From NCBI GenBank assembly GCA_900073065.1, contig FJOG01000010.1, positions 247,022-311,021 of the forward strand: 64,000 bases of DNA. The letters are read 5' to 3'. The translations under genes and the position numbers were made by a program. This document shows positions 46,769-56,224 of the stretch, one piece after another. The stretch comes from Phialocephala subalpina (lineage: Eukaryota > Ascomycota > Leotiomycetes > Helotiales > Mollisiaceae). Below the pieces are notes generated by a model. That model made no database searches and was not told where the DNA came from. It was given only the letters and a program-made list of their open reading frames with translations. Position 1 is the first letter of the stretch; every line of letters begins with the position of its first letter.

Positions 46769-49700
46769 ATGCCCGAGCATGATGGACTCATGAGAATATT
46801 CTGGCCGGTGGACATACCCAAGTCTGACTCCCCTGGGATTATCGTCGGCTGGCGGAACTCAGGGCTTGATGTCTTCGTGGTGGCGATATTGGAGGATGTC
46901 GATGTGAGTAGGGACATGCGCGTGGGGAAGTGGGTATTGACTTCAAGCTAGGCGCGGAACGTGGAGAATGCCCTGAAAGTTGGGACCCTATTTCGAAATG
47001 CAAGTCACCCAATATCGCGGATCTTTGAGCTTTGCGGGCAGTCATACATGCACGTTTTGGGGTTGGCGAACACTCCAGGCGCCGAAGTCGAGAATCTACA
47101 AATGCATGCATCTACTGGACCAGGTCTTGAAGTGCCTCGGATATCATGTGCACGAGCATCTACCATACAGATCATCATGTTCGACCGCCCTCTTCCCAAC
47201 AGAATGCAATATATCTCCCTGAATCCAATCTCTCTTGCCCTAGGAGACAAGGCTGAGATGTCGATACATGCCCCAGGTAGTGTGGATGCGGAGGACGAGT
47301 TAGAAGAACAAAAGAACAGGAAGAAGACCAAGGCTTTGGTTGAGAAACTGAAGCTTCACTCGGTAATCAAGCATCCAGCCTCCCCAAAAGAGCTTGCGCT
47401 GCCGAGGATTGTTCACCAGATCAATTGCTCCTGGGAACTTCACAAATTGCTCCAGAAGAACATCTCACTTGTTGGGAGTCGTTCGCGAAGGAGTTTGAGC
47501 GTATCAGAAAGAGTTGTTGAGTCTGCGACAACCATGAGAGACTTTGTACTCGTTGCTATCTGGCAATTGATTACCGTCTACGTTTACCCAATCCTACGCC
47601 GAGGGTTTGTAATCGGTCTCGTCTGCCACAGAGTGGTTGCTGAAGCTCTTCTTCTTGCTCTCGAGTGGAGAGCAAAGCCTGAATATGCTGCATTGAAAGA
47701 CATCTCTGCTACAGCGCAGCAGGTGGAAATACGGCTTCAGCAGTTCTGCTATATGCCATTACAAGTAAGTCGTGTTTTTGTTTCTTCCCCCATTTGCAAC
47801 GCCCCTCAGGATGGACCTGCCTTCCGGAAACACCTGCGTCTTAAATGCCTCTGAGATGTACCTTCCTTTGGATGGATCTCCCCCCTGGATGGACCTGCCT
47901 CTGGATGGATCTGACATACACATGCGACTCCGATCAGCCACGCCAAAATGATCGATTTTGTCTTGGGCAGGACATTAAAAGGCCCATTTTGAGCATATGC
48001 CGTTGTGCAGGCTCCTCGTTTTTCACATACAATCTCGAATTAACAGGTAATGGTTATCTTTTAATCTGTCTAGTACCTGCCTCTGGTACCCTGGAGGTAC
48101 CTTCCTCCAGAGATGCCTGTTCTGGAGGTACTTACATCTCAGATGTCTGAGATTTACCTGCCTCTGGACCTCCCCCTGGTATATCTTTGGTCTCTGCTTC
48201 TGCTCTCTTCGACAATCTCCAAGCTGCTGCACGCCCTCTTCAAGCTCCCTAAGGCCATCTGCTGTGTTCAAAACTACTTTCCAGCTCTACCATCGTGGGT
48301 CACGATTAGCTGCTCCAGCAGAGACCTTCGACCAGCTCCTAGGAGGTAAGTTCAGAGCTCTCTGAGGGCTTGAGATTCGGTATAACTGATTCAGAGTTCA
48401 GGTAATAGCCAAGCTACCACACCTGCAGACTCCCTCAGGCGCCTCAGACCATCGATTGTGCTCGAAAGTACTTTCCAGTCCACCAAGGTGGAGACGATCA
48501 TTGCTCTAGCAGCGACCTTCGACCGGCTAGAAGCCCAAGCTACCGTCCCCAGAGAGCTCTGATCGTGGATCACGATGGCTTTGGATGCAGCAGACATCCT
48601 CCAGCTGGTCTTGTTTATGGCCTGGAACTTTCTTTGTGATACCCCTGCTAATCGGAAAAACGCCATCTACGCTTACATCTTCATAACTTTCGACAATTTC
48701 AAGGAGATTGCCTCTACTGTGTCCCTGAACTTCGCACCTGGCCTCTTCGATACTTTGCAGGCTGATACACCTCCAACCATCGCCTACTTCAAGACTTTAC
48801 CGACCGCAGTCAGCAAGAAGTGGGGTGTATATCTGCTCGTGCTTGAGAAATCGGGATGCCGGCCGAAGATCTATGTTGGATCGGGAACAGGAAGCAATAA
48901 AGGTGTTGCTCAACGGTTTGGCGATTATGACCGAGCTATTCTTGTGCCCCAGTGGGTTCAGAGTGCTCTGAACGACGGGTATGTCATTACACACAAGGGC
49001 CTCTTGTGCTGGACAGCAATTCCATCCTCTGGAGTACAACCCATCATTCGCCTACTACTCGTTGCAATAGAAGCAGCTTTCGCTTATGCATTCTGGGCCA
49101 TGAGGACGCCGACAGGAGGAGACTATGGCATGTCCTATATCTGTCCTTGGCCCCTGACGGCATTGGACTATGATGGCCTTTGCTCTCACTGCTCTTTAGG
49201 AGAAAGTGTGAGTGGCGGTTTCGGTCTTTCTCCAGAAGAACTCGAAGGCAAAGCTGCTGAGGTGAAGCAGAGACTAAAGTTGTGGAGAATAGCGTGGCGC
49301 GAAGATCAGCTGGCCACAAATGATGAATTTCGCGCTCAGTGTCCGCAGCTACCAAGTTAACCCGGAAAAAGGCCAAATCAAACAAAAAGTACTTTCGCAA
49401 ACCCTGCGATCGTGCTTTCATGTCAAACTACGACCTTAAAGCTCACAAGAAGACGAGGAGACATTTACAGAAGACTGGCCAAGTCGTCCCCAAGGTCATG
49501 CCACAAGCCAGTCGCGTTAGAGCTCTAGCGAACAATACTTACTACTGTAAGGCTTGCGATCATACTTGCAGGTGTACTTCAGAATTCGAAGCTCACAAGA
49601 AGAGCAAGAGACACCTTCGCAAAATTGCTGAAATAGGCACCCCCGATTCGACCTCTATGCTCGACTAGAGCTCTGGATGCCCCCACTCTGCCGAAAGTCT

Positions 49701-51467
49701 GGACTGGTCTGAAAGGTCCCGATATAACTGATCGGCGGTCAGTTAATTGCCAGCTCTTCCATCGTGGCCCACGATTAGCTGCTCTCCAACATACTTTCGA
49801 TATCTGCGATAACTCTGCTGGAACTCTGGATTGGTCTGAGAGGTGTCCTCCAAAAGTACTTTTGAGATATCGGATAGCTCACATCATTATCCTGGATTTC
49901 TCTGGCGGTGGACCTCTCTGGGGCCTGGCATCTTATTTTGTTTGCTAATTTTGGGACGAATTGTATCTAACTAGTGATTAGTATACGACATTAAGACGAA
50001 GGAAAGACGACTGGGAGAGTTTCACAGATAGCCACCTAGAATACATCCGCCTGTCAAATGCGCTTTGGTTGATTTTAAATGATATTGTGGGTGCTAATTT
50101 TTCATTTCAAATAGCTGATTTTTTTGTGTGGGAGCTCCGGACTTGGCAGCTCTCTTGGAATACGGGACATCTCGTTTGCCTGCCTTTCCAAGTACTAGAC
50201 GACTCTGGGAGGCCCAAGATCACAGCTCTGAGCTCCCTCGCAGCTTCCAACTTTCACCACAGTGCTAACCACTCTGGGTAGATCATTGGGATCGCCCTCG
50301 GATCATGGATTCTCGATAACCACAAATGTGTCGCCGATGCAATTAGCGATATACTCAGCCTGTACTCGGTTGCCGCACTGTCAAACACTATTATGTGGTT
50401 GAAGGATTATCCTGCGGGGTTGAAACTCAACAACGAATTGGCTGCTTTCCTTGCTGATTTATTCTTATGGTGTGTCGATCACTGGGCCAGTATGCAACCA
50501 ATTCTTGTAACACCTTCCCATGCTAACACATATCATAGACTGTATCGAGGCTCTGCGACCAGTGCTACCTCATCTAATTTGGTTCATCGGTTTTTCCAGC
50601 TTCGCAGGAGCAAGCATGCCAATCGCATTATTTTCAGATATGCTTTCAATTCTGACACTCCATATCTATTCCTTCTATATGGCGTCGGCTCGTATCTTCA
50701 ACTGGCAATACACGATACTACTGTCACTTTTCCAGCTATTTCGTGGCAAGAAACATAACGTTTTGAGGAAGCGCATTGATTCCTGCGACTACGATCTAGA
50801 TCAGTTACTCCTGGGCACCATATTGTTCACTCTGCTCTTCTTCCTGCTACCAACGGTAATTGTATTTTACCTCACATTTGCATGCGCACGCATGGCGATC
50901 ATCTCTTTGAAGGCCGCTTTAGATACACTGCTTGCCTGCCTGAACCATTTCCCGCTTTTTGCTCTCATGCTACGTATTAAAGACTCGCAACGTCTGCCAG
51001 GTACGTCCACCAATGCCCTTGAGTCCAGCCCGTCTAACATTTTGTAGGTGGCATTCGTTTCGAACTTCGAGATACCGCACAACTTGCTGAACAACCAACC
51101 TCATATGTGCACCTCAAAGTATGTTTCCCGATCTTTATACTCCCGCAAGTGCACTAACATAACTCAGCCTATCCCTTTAACTTTCCGTGCAATGTTCCAC
51201 CAATACTTCCAACTCGGCCATCGCATCCGCAAACACTACCTCTCGCCTCGAGTCCTTCTCTGTCTCGCAACAGGCAAATTTGTGCCTCCGATCCACCGCA
51301 AGAACTTGTACAGCTTGCAATATAGCATGTTGCCTGCACGTCGAGCTGGTATTATGGATATGTGGCATGCTCTGACTTCGGACGAGCCCAAGAAGCCGGG
51401 TGGGTTTGATTTGAAGCTTAATGGGAGAAAATTAAATGGGAATGGGCGGAGGCATTATGGGCATTGA
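46769..51467 (+). CDS. GPI1: Gpi1, GPI-N-acetylglucosaminyltransferase subunit, split by a 2.2-kb intron
   Basis: Seven exons: 46769-46903, 46952-47764, 49982-50086, 50282-50489, 50539-51000, 51048-51118 and 51168-51467; 697 residues. Conserved parts include the N-terminus (LMRIFWPVDIPKSDSPGIIV), the cluster NCSWELHKLLQKNISLVG before the first membrane helix and several C-terminal helices (YDLDQLLLGTILFTLLFFLL; HFPLFALMLRIKDSQRLPG). Gpi1 is an ER membrane subunit of the complex that adds GlcNAc to phosphatidylinositol, the first GPI-anchor step. Intron 2 (47765-49981, 2,217 nt) has a strong donor GTAAGT and an acceptor with branch-like CTAAC 13-18 nt upstream, and contains a nested ORF. Intron 3 (50087-50281) is 195 nt, also long. 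The protein continues cleanly across both, so the gene looks functional if they are spliced. Confidence 0.92.
47811..47924 (+). repeat. short repeats GGATGGACCTGCCT in the GPI1 intron
   Basis: Several imperfect copies of GGATGGACCTGCC and TGGATGGATCT at 47811, 47871, 47887 and 47903. Related TACCTGCCTCTGG words occur at 48074 and 48156. Confidence 0.6.
48244..48550 (+). repeat. diverged tandem modules upstream of the nested ORF
   Basis: Two related blocks about 185 bp apart: from 48244 (GCTCCCTAAGG ... ACTACTTTCCAGCTCTACC ... GACCTTCGACCAGCTCCTAG) and from 48429 (ACTCCCTCAGG ... AGTACTTTCCAGTCCACCA ... GACCTTCGACCGGCTAGAAG). Related words recur downstream of the ORF, for example GGTATAACTGATTCAG at 48378 and GATATAACTGATCGG at 49721. 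Identity is partial, judged by eye. Confidence 0.6.
48292..48306. repeat. 15-bp palindrome ATCGTGGGTCACGAT (copy 1)
   Basis: Arms ATCGTG/CACGAT. Embedded in CAGCTCTACC before and TAGCTGCTC after, the same context as copy 3. Confidence 0.75.
48562..48576. repeat. 15-bp palindrome ATCGTGGATCACGAT overlapping the nested start codon (copy 2)
   Basis: Arms ATCGTG/CACGAT; its last two bases are the AT of the ORF's ATG (48575-48577). Confidence 0.75.
48575..49360 (+). CDS. GIY-YIG nuclease-like ORF nested in the GPI1 intron
   Basis: An ORF of 261 codons, wholly inside GPI1 intron 2 and on the host strand. The GIY-YIG signature is present: GVY at residues 84-86 and YVG at 100-102 (WGVYLLVLE...KIYVGSGTG), the helix arginine R114 in QRFGDYDR with Y118 in the place often held by His/Tyr, H140, and the metal-binding Glu E166 in VAIEAAFAY. 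The N-terminal about 75 residues are of unknown fold, and the C-terminus is charged (EELEGKAAEVKQRLKLWRI). Catalytic positions look intact. GIY-YIG enzymes include homing endonucleases of group I introns. No homologue can be checked here; an unrelated host gene is the alternative. An upstream exon before 48575 is possible (a GTAAGT lies at 48346). Confidence 0.7.
   Translation: MALDAADILQLVLFMAWNFLCDTPANRKNAIYAYIFITFDNFKEIASTVSLNFAPGLFDTLQADTPPTIAYFKTLPTAVSKKWGVYLLVLEKSGCRPKIYVGSGTGSNKGVAQRFGDYDRAILVPQWVQSALNDGYVITHKGLLCWTAIPSSGVQPIIRLLLVAIEAAFAYAFWAMRTPTGGDYGMSYICPWPLTALDYDGLCSHCSLGESVSGGFGLSPEELEGKAAEVKQRLKLWRIAWREDQLATNDEFRAQCPQLPS
49327..49668 (+). CDS. zinc-finger pair, probably the broken or spliced C-terminus of the GIY-YIG protein
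   Basis: The frame is open from 49327 to the TAG at 49666-49668, in a different phase from the nuclease ORF, and overlaps its last 34 bases (49327-49360). No ATG begins it convincingly, so it is best read as a C-terminal part. The second finger is complete: YYCKACDHTC with C-x2-C-x12-H-x5-H, ending AHKKSKRHLRK, like U1/JAZ-type RNA- or DNA-binding fingers. The first finger (KKYFRKPCDRAFMSNYDLKA, HKKTRRH) has Arg where the first Cys is expected. Joining could be by a one-base indel in 49327-49357 or by an intron such as 49262-49356, which gives the right phase. Confidence 0.6.
   Translation: MSRSVSAATKLTRKKAKSNKKYFRKPCDRAFMSNYDLKAHKKTRRHLQKTGQVVPKVMPQASRVRALANNTYYCKACDHTCRCTSEFEAHKKSKRHLRKIAEIGTPDSTSMLD
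49761..49775. repeat. 15-bp palindrome ATCGTGGCCCACGAT (copy 3)
   Basis: Arms ATCGTG/CACGAT, perfect except for the odd centre. It lies about 90 bp after the zinc-finger stop in the context CAGCTCTTCC...TAGCTGCTC. Confidence 0.75.
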
Positions 51468-51862
51468 CGAGGTGGGGTGGGACAGTGATGATGAACGATT
51501 TCTTGAATACAGGGCGAATCTGTACATGTATTGTACATAATGTTAATTGTCGGATCGATCATCCGTTGACTAGAGAGCGAAGACTTGACGAAAAGATCTA
51601 GAATCTGTGAACCGAAGGCCGTTTATTAACAACCATTTTGGGCTACCAATTGTACCAAATGTTCCGGGTCATTGACATAACGGTGAGAAAAGGTCGAACT
51701 CCATTTTCTAAAAAATTGCGAATCCGTGTTTGCTTTTTGATCCAAATCTCGCAAAGTATAATATAAATCTTCACGCACTGCAGACATCCAGAAACTTGCG
51801 ATCGAGGCCCACGTGGTTGCTGACTAATCTTCAGTGGTTCACCGCGAAACCACTTAAACTTA
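51468..51862. other. intergenic region
   Basis: GPI1 3' end and PRI1 upstream region. Nothing specific before the MCB pair. Confidence 0.5.
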
Positions 51863-51880
51863 ACGCGTCTCGCGACGCGT
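51863..51880. promoter_or_regulatory. tandem MCB (ACGCGT) sites upstream of PRI1
   Basis: Two ACGCGT hexamers at 51863-51868 and 51875-51880, 12 bp apart, ending 52 bp before the PRI1 ATG. Paired MluI cell-cycle boxes are the classic MBF target for G1/S genes such as DNA replication genes, matching the product. Their use is inferred. Confidence 0.65.
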
Positions 51881-51932
51881 CCCATAAATCCAACTCGAAC
51901 ACAACTGACAACAATATTCTGCCAAACATCAA

Positions 51933-53702
51933 ATGCCTCATTCAGTGACTCCCGAAGAGGTTTCGACGCCTGTTGAGGCTACGACCTCGCAAATTGAGAA
52001 CAATGATGGCGAAACACAAATGACCGAAGGCACTCTTACCGCAGCAGAGAGTGAGGAGCAAAATGGAGATACACAGGCGACCGATTCCACCAATGAAGAT
52101 ATAACGATGGGAGATGTGGGCGCAGAGCAGAAAGAACAGCCGTCTGAGGAGTCGATGACAGCAGAGACCAAGCCCGAAGTCAAGCTGGAAGATCTTTTCG
52201 CAGATATGACCTCAGACGACGAGTTTGCAGACCCAGCGCTGGATGTCAAAGTCTCTAGTTCACCACCAGAAGCCCCATTTTCTCCTGTGTAAGCCTCCAT
52301 ACGTTGCAATTGATACATTTGACTGACAATGACAATGTAGCCACACCGGGCCTATCTCACGAGCTTCTGATTCAGATGTAATGCGATCTTTCTACCAGCG
52401 ATTGTTTCCCTGGCGATACCTCTTCCAATGGCTCAATCACTCTCCTACTCCTTCGACAGATTTTGGACATCGAGAATTCGCGTTCACACTGCAGAACGAT
52501 GCGTACCTCAGATACCAGTCTTTCCGAACTTCGGATCTGTAAGTTCAGCCTCAAATCTGGTTGCAACAGTGCTGATGTATAAAGGCTGCGGAAAGATGTT
52601 CTCCGTCTGAACCCTTCTCGTTTCGAAATCGGACCAGTCTACAGCACGAATCCTCGAGACCGGAAGACTCTACGAAAAGCATCTGCGTTCAAGCCAATTG
52701 CTAAGGAACTGTGCTTCGATATCGATTTGACGGATTACGATGACATTCGAACATGTTGTGATAAGGCTAATATTTGCAATAAATGTTGGCAGTTCATAAC
52801 TATGGCTATCAAAGTTATCGATGTTGCATTGCGAGAAGATTTTGGCTTCAAGCACATTATGTGGGTTTATTCTGGACGTAGAGGAGCTCACGCCTGGGTG
52901 TGTGACAAAAAAGCCAGGCTTATGGATGATCAAAAGAGAAGAGCTATTGCTGGATATCTGGAGGTCATCAAAGGTGGAACACAGAGTGGAAAGAGAGTCA
53001 ACGTCAAGAGACCTCTTCACTCACACGTCGCGTATGTCTCCCTCCCCGGTATAGTTTCCATGGCTGACCATAATCTATAGTCGAAGTCTTGATATTTTGA
53101 AGCCATACTTCGAAGACGATGTATTGCAAGGCCAGGACCCTTGGGAGACAGATGAGAAGTTTGCTCGCCTTCTGGAATTGCTACCAGACAGAACTTTGAA
53201 TGAAGCCTTGAAGAAGAAATGGAGTTCAGCTCCTGGACGATCCTCGACATCGAAATGGGCGGACATCCACACACTTGCGAAGAGTGGAGTGAGCAAAGCC
53301 CTAGACACCAAAGGACTTCGTGATGCTCAACAGGATATTATCCTTGAGTATACATACCCACGGCTTGATATCGAAGTCAGCAAACATCTCAACCATTTGC
53401 TGAAAAGTCCATTTGTTGTCCACCCGGGTACTGGAAGAGTTTGTGTTCCGATTGATACAAAGCATTGTGAGGATTTCGACCCTCTTACCGCGCCGACGAT
53501 TACGGATCTCCTGCGCGAGATTGATGAATGGGAGGCTCCCGAGGAAGCTGAAAGCGAGGACAAGAAGTTACAAGATTGGGAGAAGACGAGCCTAAAGCCT
53601 TATGTGGAGTATTTTAGGTCATTCGTATTGGCTTTGATGAGGGACGAAAAGGATGTCAAGGTGAAGCGAGAGCGGGAGGAGAATGGAGAGATGGAGTTTT
53701 GA
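51933..53702 (+). CDS. PRI1: DNA primase small (catalytic) subunit Pri1
   Basis: Four exons: 51933-52288, 52341-52538, 52585-53031 and 53081-53702; 540 residues. A Glu/Thr-rich acidic N-terminus of about 115 residues precedes the archaeo-eukaryotic primase core: FYQRLFPWRYLFQWLNH, the catalytic acids in LCFDIDLTDYDD (about D230 and D232), the zinc-site CCDKANICNKCW and the nucleotide-binding WVYSGRRGAHAWVCDKKAR. The later HPGTGRVCVPID motif is also typical. It makes the RNA primer for polymerase alpha at replication starts. The acidic N-terminal extension is longer than in yeast and probably disordered. An MCB pair lies just upstream. Confidence 0.95.
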
Positions 53703-54505
53703 GCCTCTGATTGTCATGATACGGGAGTAGAAGGCGTTTCGAGTTATGATTATGAAGGTTGGCATAAGGGTGAAACTTCTGTACTTAGGTCTGATGATGG
53801 ATAATTGAATATAGGCAATCGAATTGCTAGGCATTGTTTGATTGTCTGTTTGAGGACTACTGTTCAACAAGTCGCTACTAAGCTTGACTGGTTTTTGAGA
53901 TCGGGTCAGACATTCTCAAACTCAACTCAAGGCATATTCCACTCGGACTATTTTCTTGAGACTTCCTTCCGCTGGTTGGCCGAAATAGGAACCTAGAACC
54001 TTCTGCTCTGGCCTCACGTGCACCTCCCCTGCTTCCGTCAATGCACCTGGCCACTAGCGCTATCGCTCATTGGCCATCGCCTTGCCACCCCCAGGCTTTC
54101 CAAAGCCCAGCTGCTCAACCACATCTTGAGATTTTTTCCCCACAACCAAAACCACTTCGACACTTCCCAAAATTCCCACGCTTTCAAAACCAACCTCGAC
54201 CACCAATTCAGTTACTGCGCACAATTACGTGGCGATCTACTTTGAAAAATAAACGAAGCGCAGAACCTACGACGCGAAGAATCAACGTCTCTTCAACGCC
54301 CCTGCCCCTCAACTCGACGAGGCTCCGCTCACCTTCTACGAGTCGCGTCCTCTTCTACGAACTCAATACGACCCCCATGTTAGCTTTGAGACTCTGCTCC
54401 TCCTCATAAGAAAACGCAACGCGCATCGCGCCATCGATCTTCACCAAACAATCCCCCTACCCCTACACACACTTGCTTTCGACAATAGGAGATCTACCCA
54501 CAGCA
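53703..54505. other. intergenic region and DHH1 leader
   Basis: C-rich, pyrimidine-biased sequence from about 54.0 to 54.5 kb suits a long DHH1 5' UTR. No gene is supported. Confidence 0.45.
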
Positions 54506-56224
54506 ATGGCAGATTCATTAGCGCAACAACTAGATGCTACGAAGCTGAGGTACGCGCGCCACCTACTGTACCGTTGTATTTCTGATAGTAGCTGACCTTC
54601 AACCAGCGATAACCCTTCACCAACATCGGAAGAATGGAAGAAGGGTCTCAAGATCCCAGCCAAGGACACGAGACAACAGACTGAGGTACTATGAGACATG
54701 AACACATGCCCAAACTGAGGATAACTTATTGGATAGGATGTTACGAATACGAAAGGCCTCGAATTCGAAGACTTCAACCTAAAGCGGGACCTATTGATGG
54801 GTATTTTCGAAGCTGGTTTCGAGAGACCATCACCTATTCAAGAGGAGGCTATTCCAGTGGCTCTCACCGGCCGAGATGTCCTGGCTCGAGCAAAGAACGG
54901 TACCGGAAAGACGGCCGCATTCATCATTCCAGCACTTCAACAAATCAACCCTAAAAACAATAAGATCCAAGCCCTTATCCTCGTCCCAACCCGAGAACTT
55001 GCCATGCAGACATCACAAGTATGCAAAACTCTTGGGAAGAACCTCGGCGTCAATGTTATGGTCACTACTGGTGGAACTCTTCTACGGGATGATATTGTGC
55101 GTTTACAAGAACCTGTGCATATCATCGTTGGTACACCCGGCAGAATTCTTGACCTGGCTGGCAAGGGTGTTGCCGACCTCAGTGAATGCCCTACCTTCAT
55201 CATGGACGAAGCTGATAAACTCCTCTCTCCGGAATTCACTCCCGTTATCGAACAACTGCTACAACATCACCCCAAGGATCGTCAGGTTATGCTTTTCAGC
55301 GCAACCTTCCCCATCACCGTCAAGGCATTCTCAGACAAGAATATGAACGACCCTTATGAAATCAACCTAATGGACGAGCTTACCCTTCGTGGTATCACTC
55401 AATACTATGCCTTCGTCGAAGAAAGTCAGAAGGTCCACTGCCTTAACACCCTCTTCTCGAAGCTACAAATCAACCAATCAATCATCTTTTGTAATTCCAC
55501 CAATCGTGTCGAACTTCTTGCTAAGAAGATTACCGAGCTCGGATACTCGTGCTTCTACAGCCATGCCCGCATGATTCAGAACAACCGCAATCGTGTCTTC
55601 CACGACTTCCGCAATGGAGCCTGTCGTAACCTCGTTTGCAGCGATTTGCTGACACGTGGTATCGATATCCAAGCTGTCAATGTTGTTATCAACTTTGACT
55701 TCCCCAAGAACGCTGAGACCTATCTCCATCGTATTGGTCGTTCAGGACGTTTCGGACATTTGGGTTTGGCTATCAACTTGATCAACTGGGATGATCGATT
55801 CAACCTCTACAACATTGAGCGTGACTTGGGCACCGAGATTCTCCCAATTCCAGCAACCATCGACAAGAATCTTTACGTTTATGATACCCCGGAAAACATT
55901 CCAAGACCAGTTACTAATTTTCAATCCAACCGTCAAACTTCGGCGCGCGAGTCTCCCGCTCGTGAGCAAGGGCAACAACAGGGTGGCAACCAACGAACTG
56001 GCGGGCAAGGCAGCTATGACAACAGACGCCAGAACGGTGGCAACCCAAATCAAAGCCAGAGACAACCACAAGGCCAGGGCCAGGGCCAGCAGCGTCAAGG
56101 CGGTTTCTCACGCGGAGGCAGATATGAGCAGGGCAACCGACGAGGTGGCGGCAACCAAGGCCAACGACAAAACGGCTACGAGGGGCAGAGAGGCGGACGT
56201 GGTCAACCCACACCGACTCAATAG
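54506..56224 (+). CDS. DHH1: Dhh1 DEAD-box RNA helicase (mRNA decapping activator)
   Basis: Three exons: 54506-54549, 54607-54685 and 54737-56224; 536 residues. The DEAD-box core is complete: Q-motif region [13 protein letters not shown], Walker [29 protein letters not shown] (IMDEADKLL), SAT (LFSATFP), and lobe 2 with [29 protein letters not shown] and [10 protein letters not shown]. The last about 100 residues are Gln/Gly/Asn/Arg-rich with RGG repeats, a condensate-forming tail typical of Dhh1 in filamentous fungi. It promotes decapping and translational repression in P-bodies. Two tiny N-terminal exons supply the start. Confidence 0.95.

Noticed and set aside
47845..48150. 101-codon ORF inside the GPI1 intron
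   Set aside because: Built from the GGATGGACCTGCCT-type repeats; no domain character.
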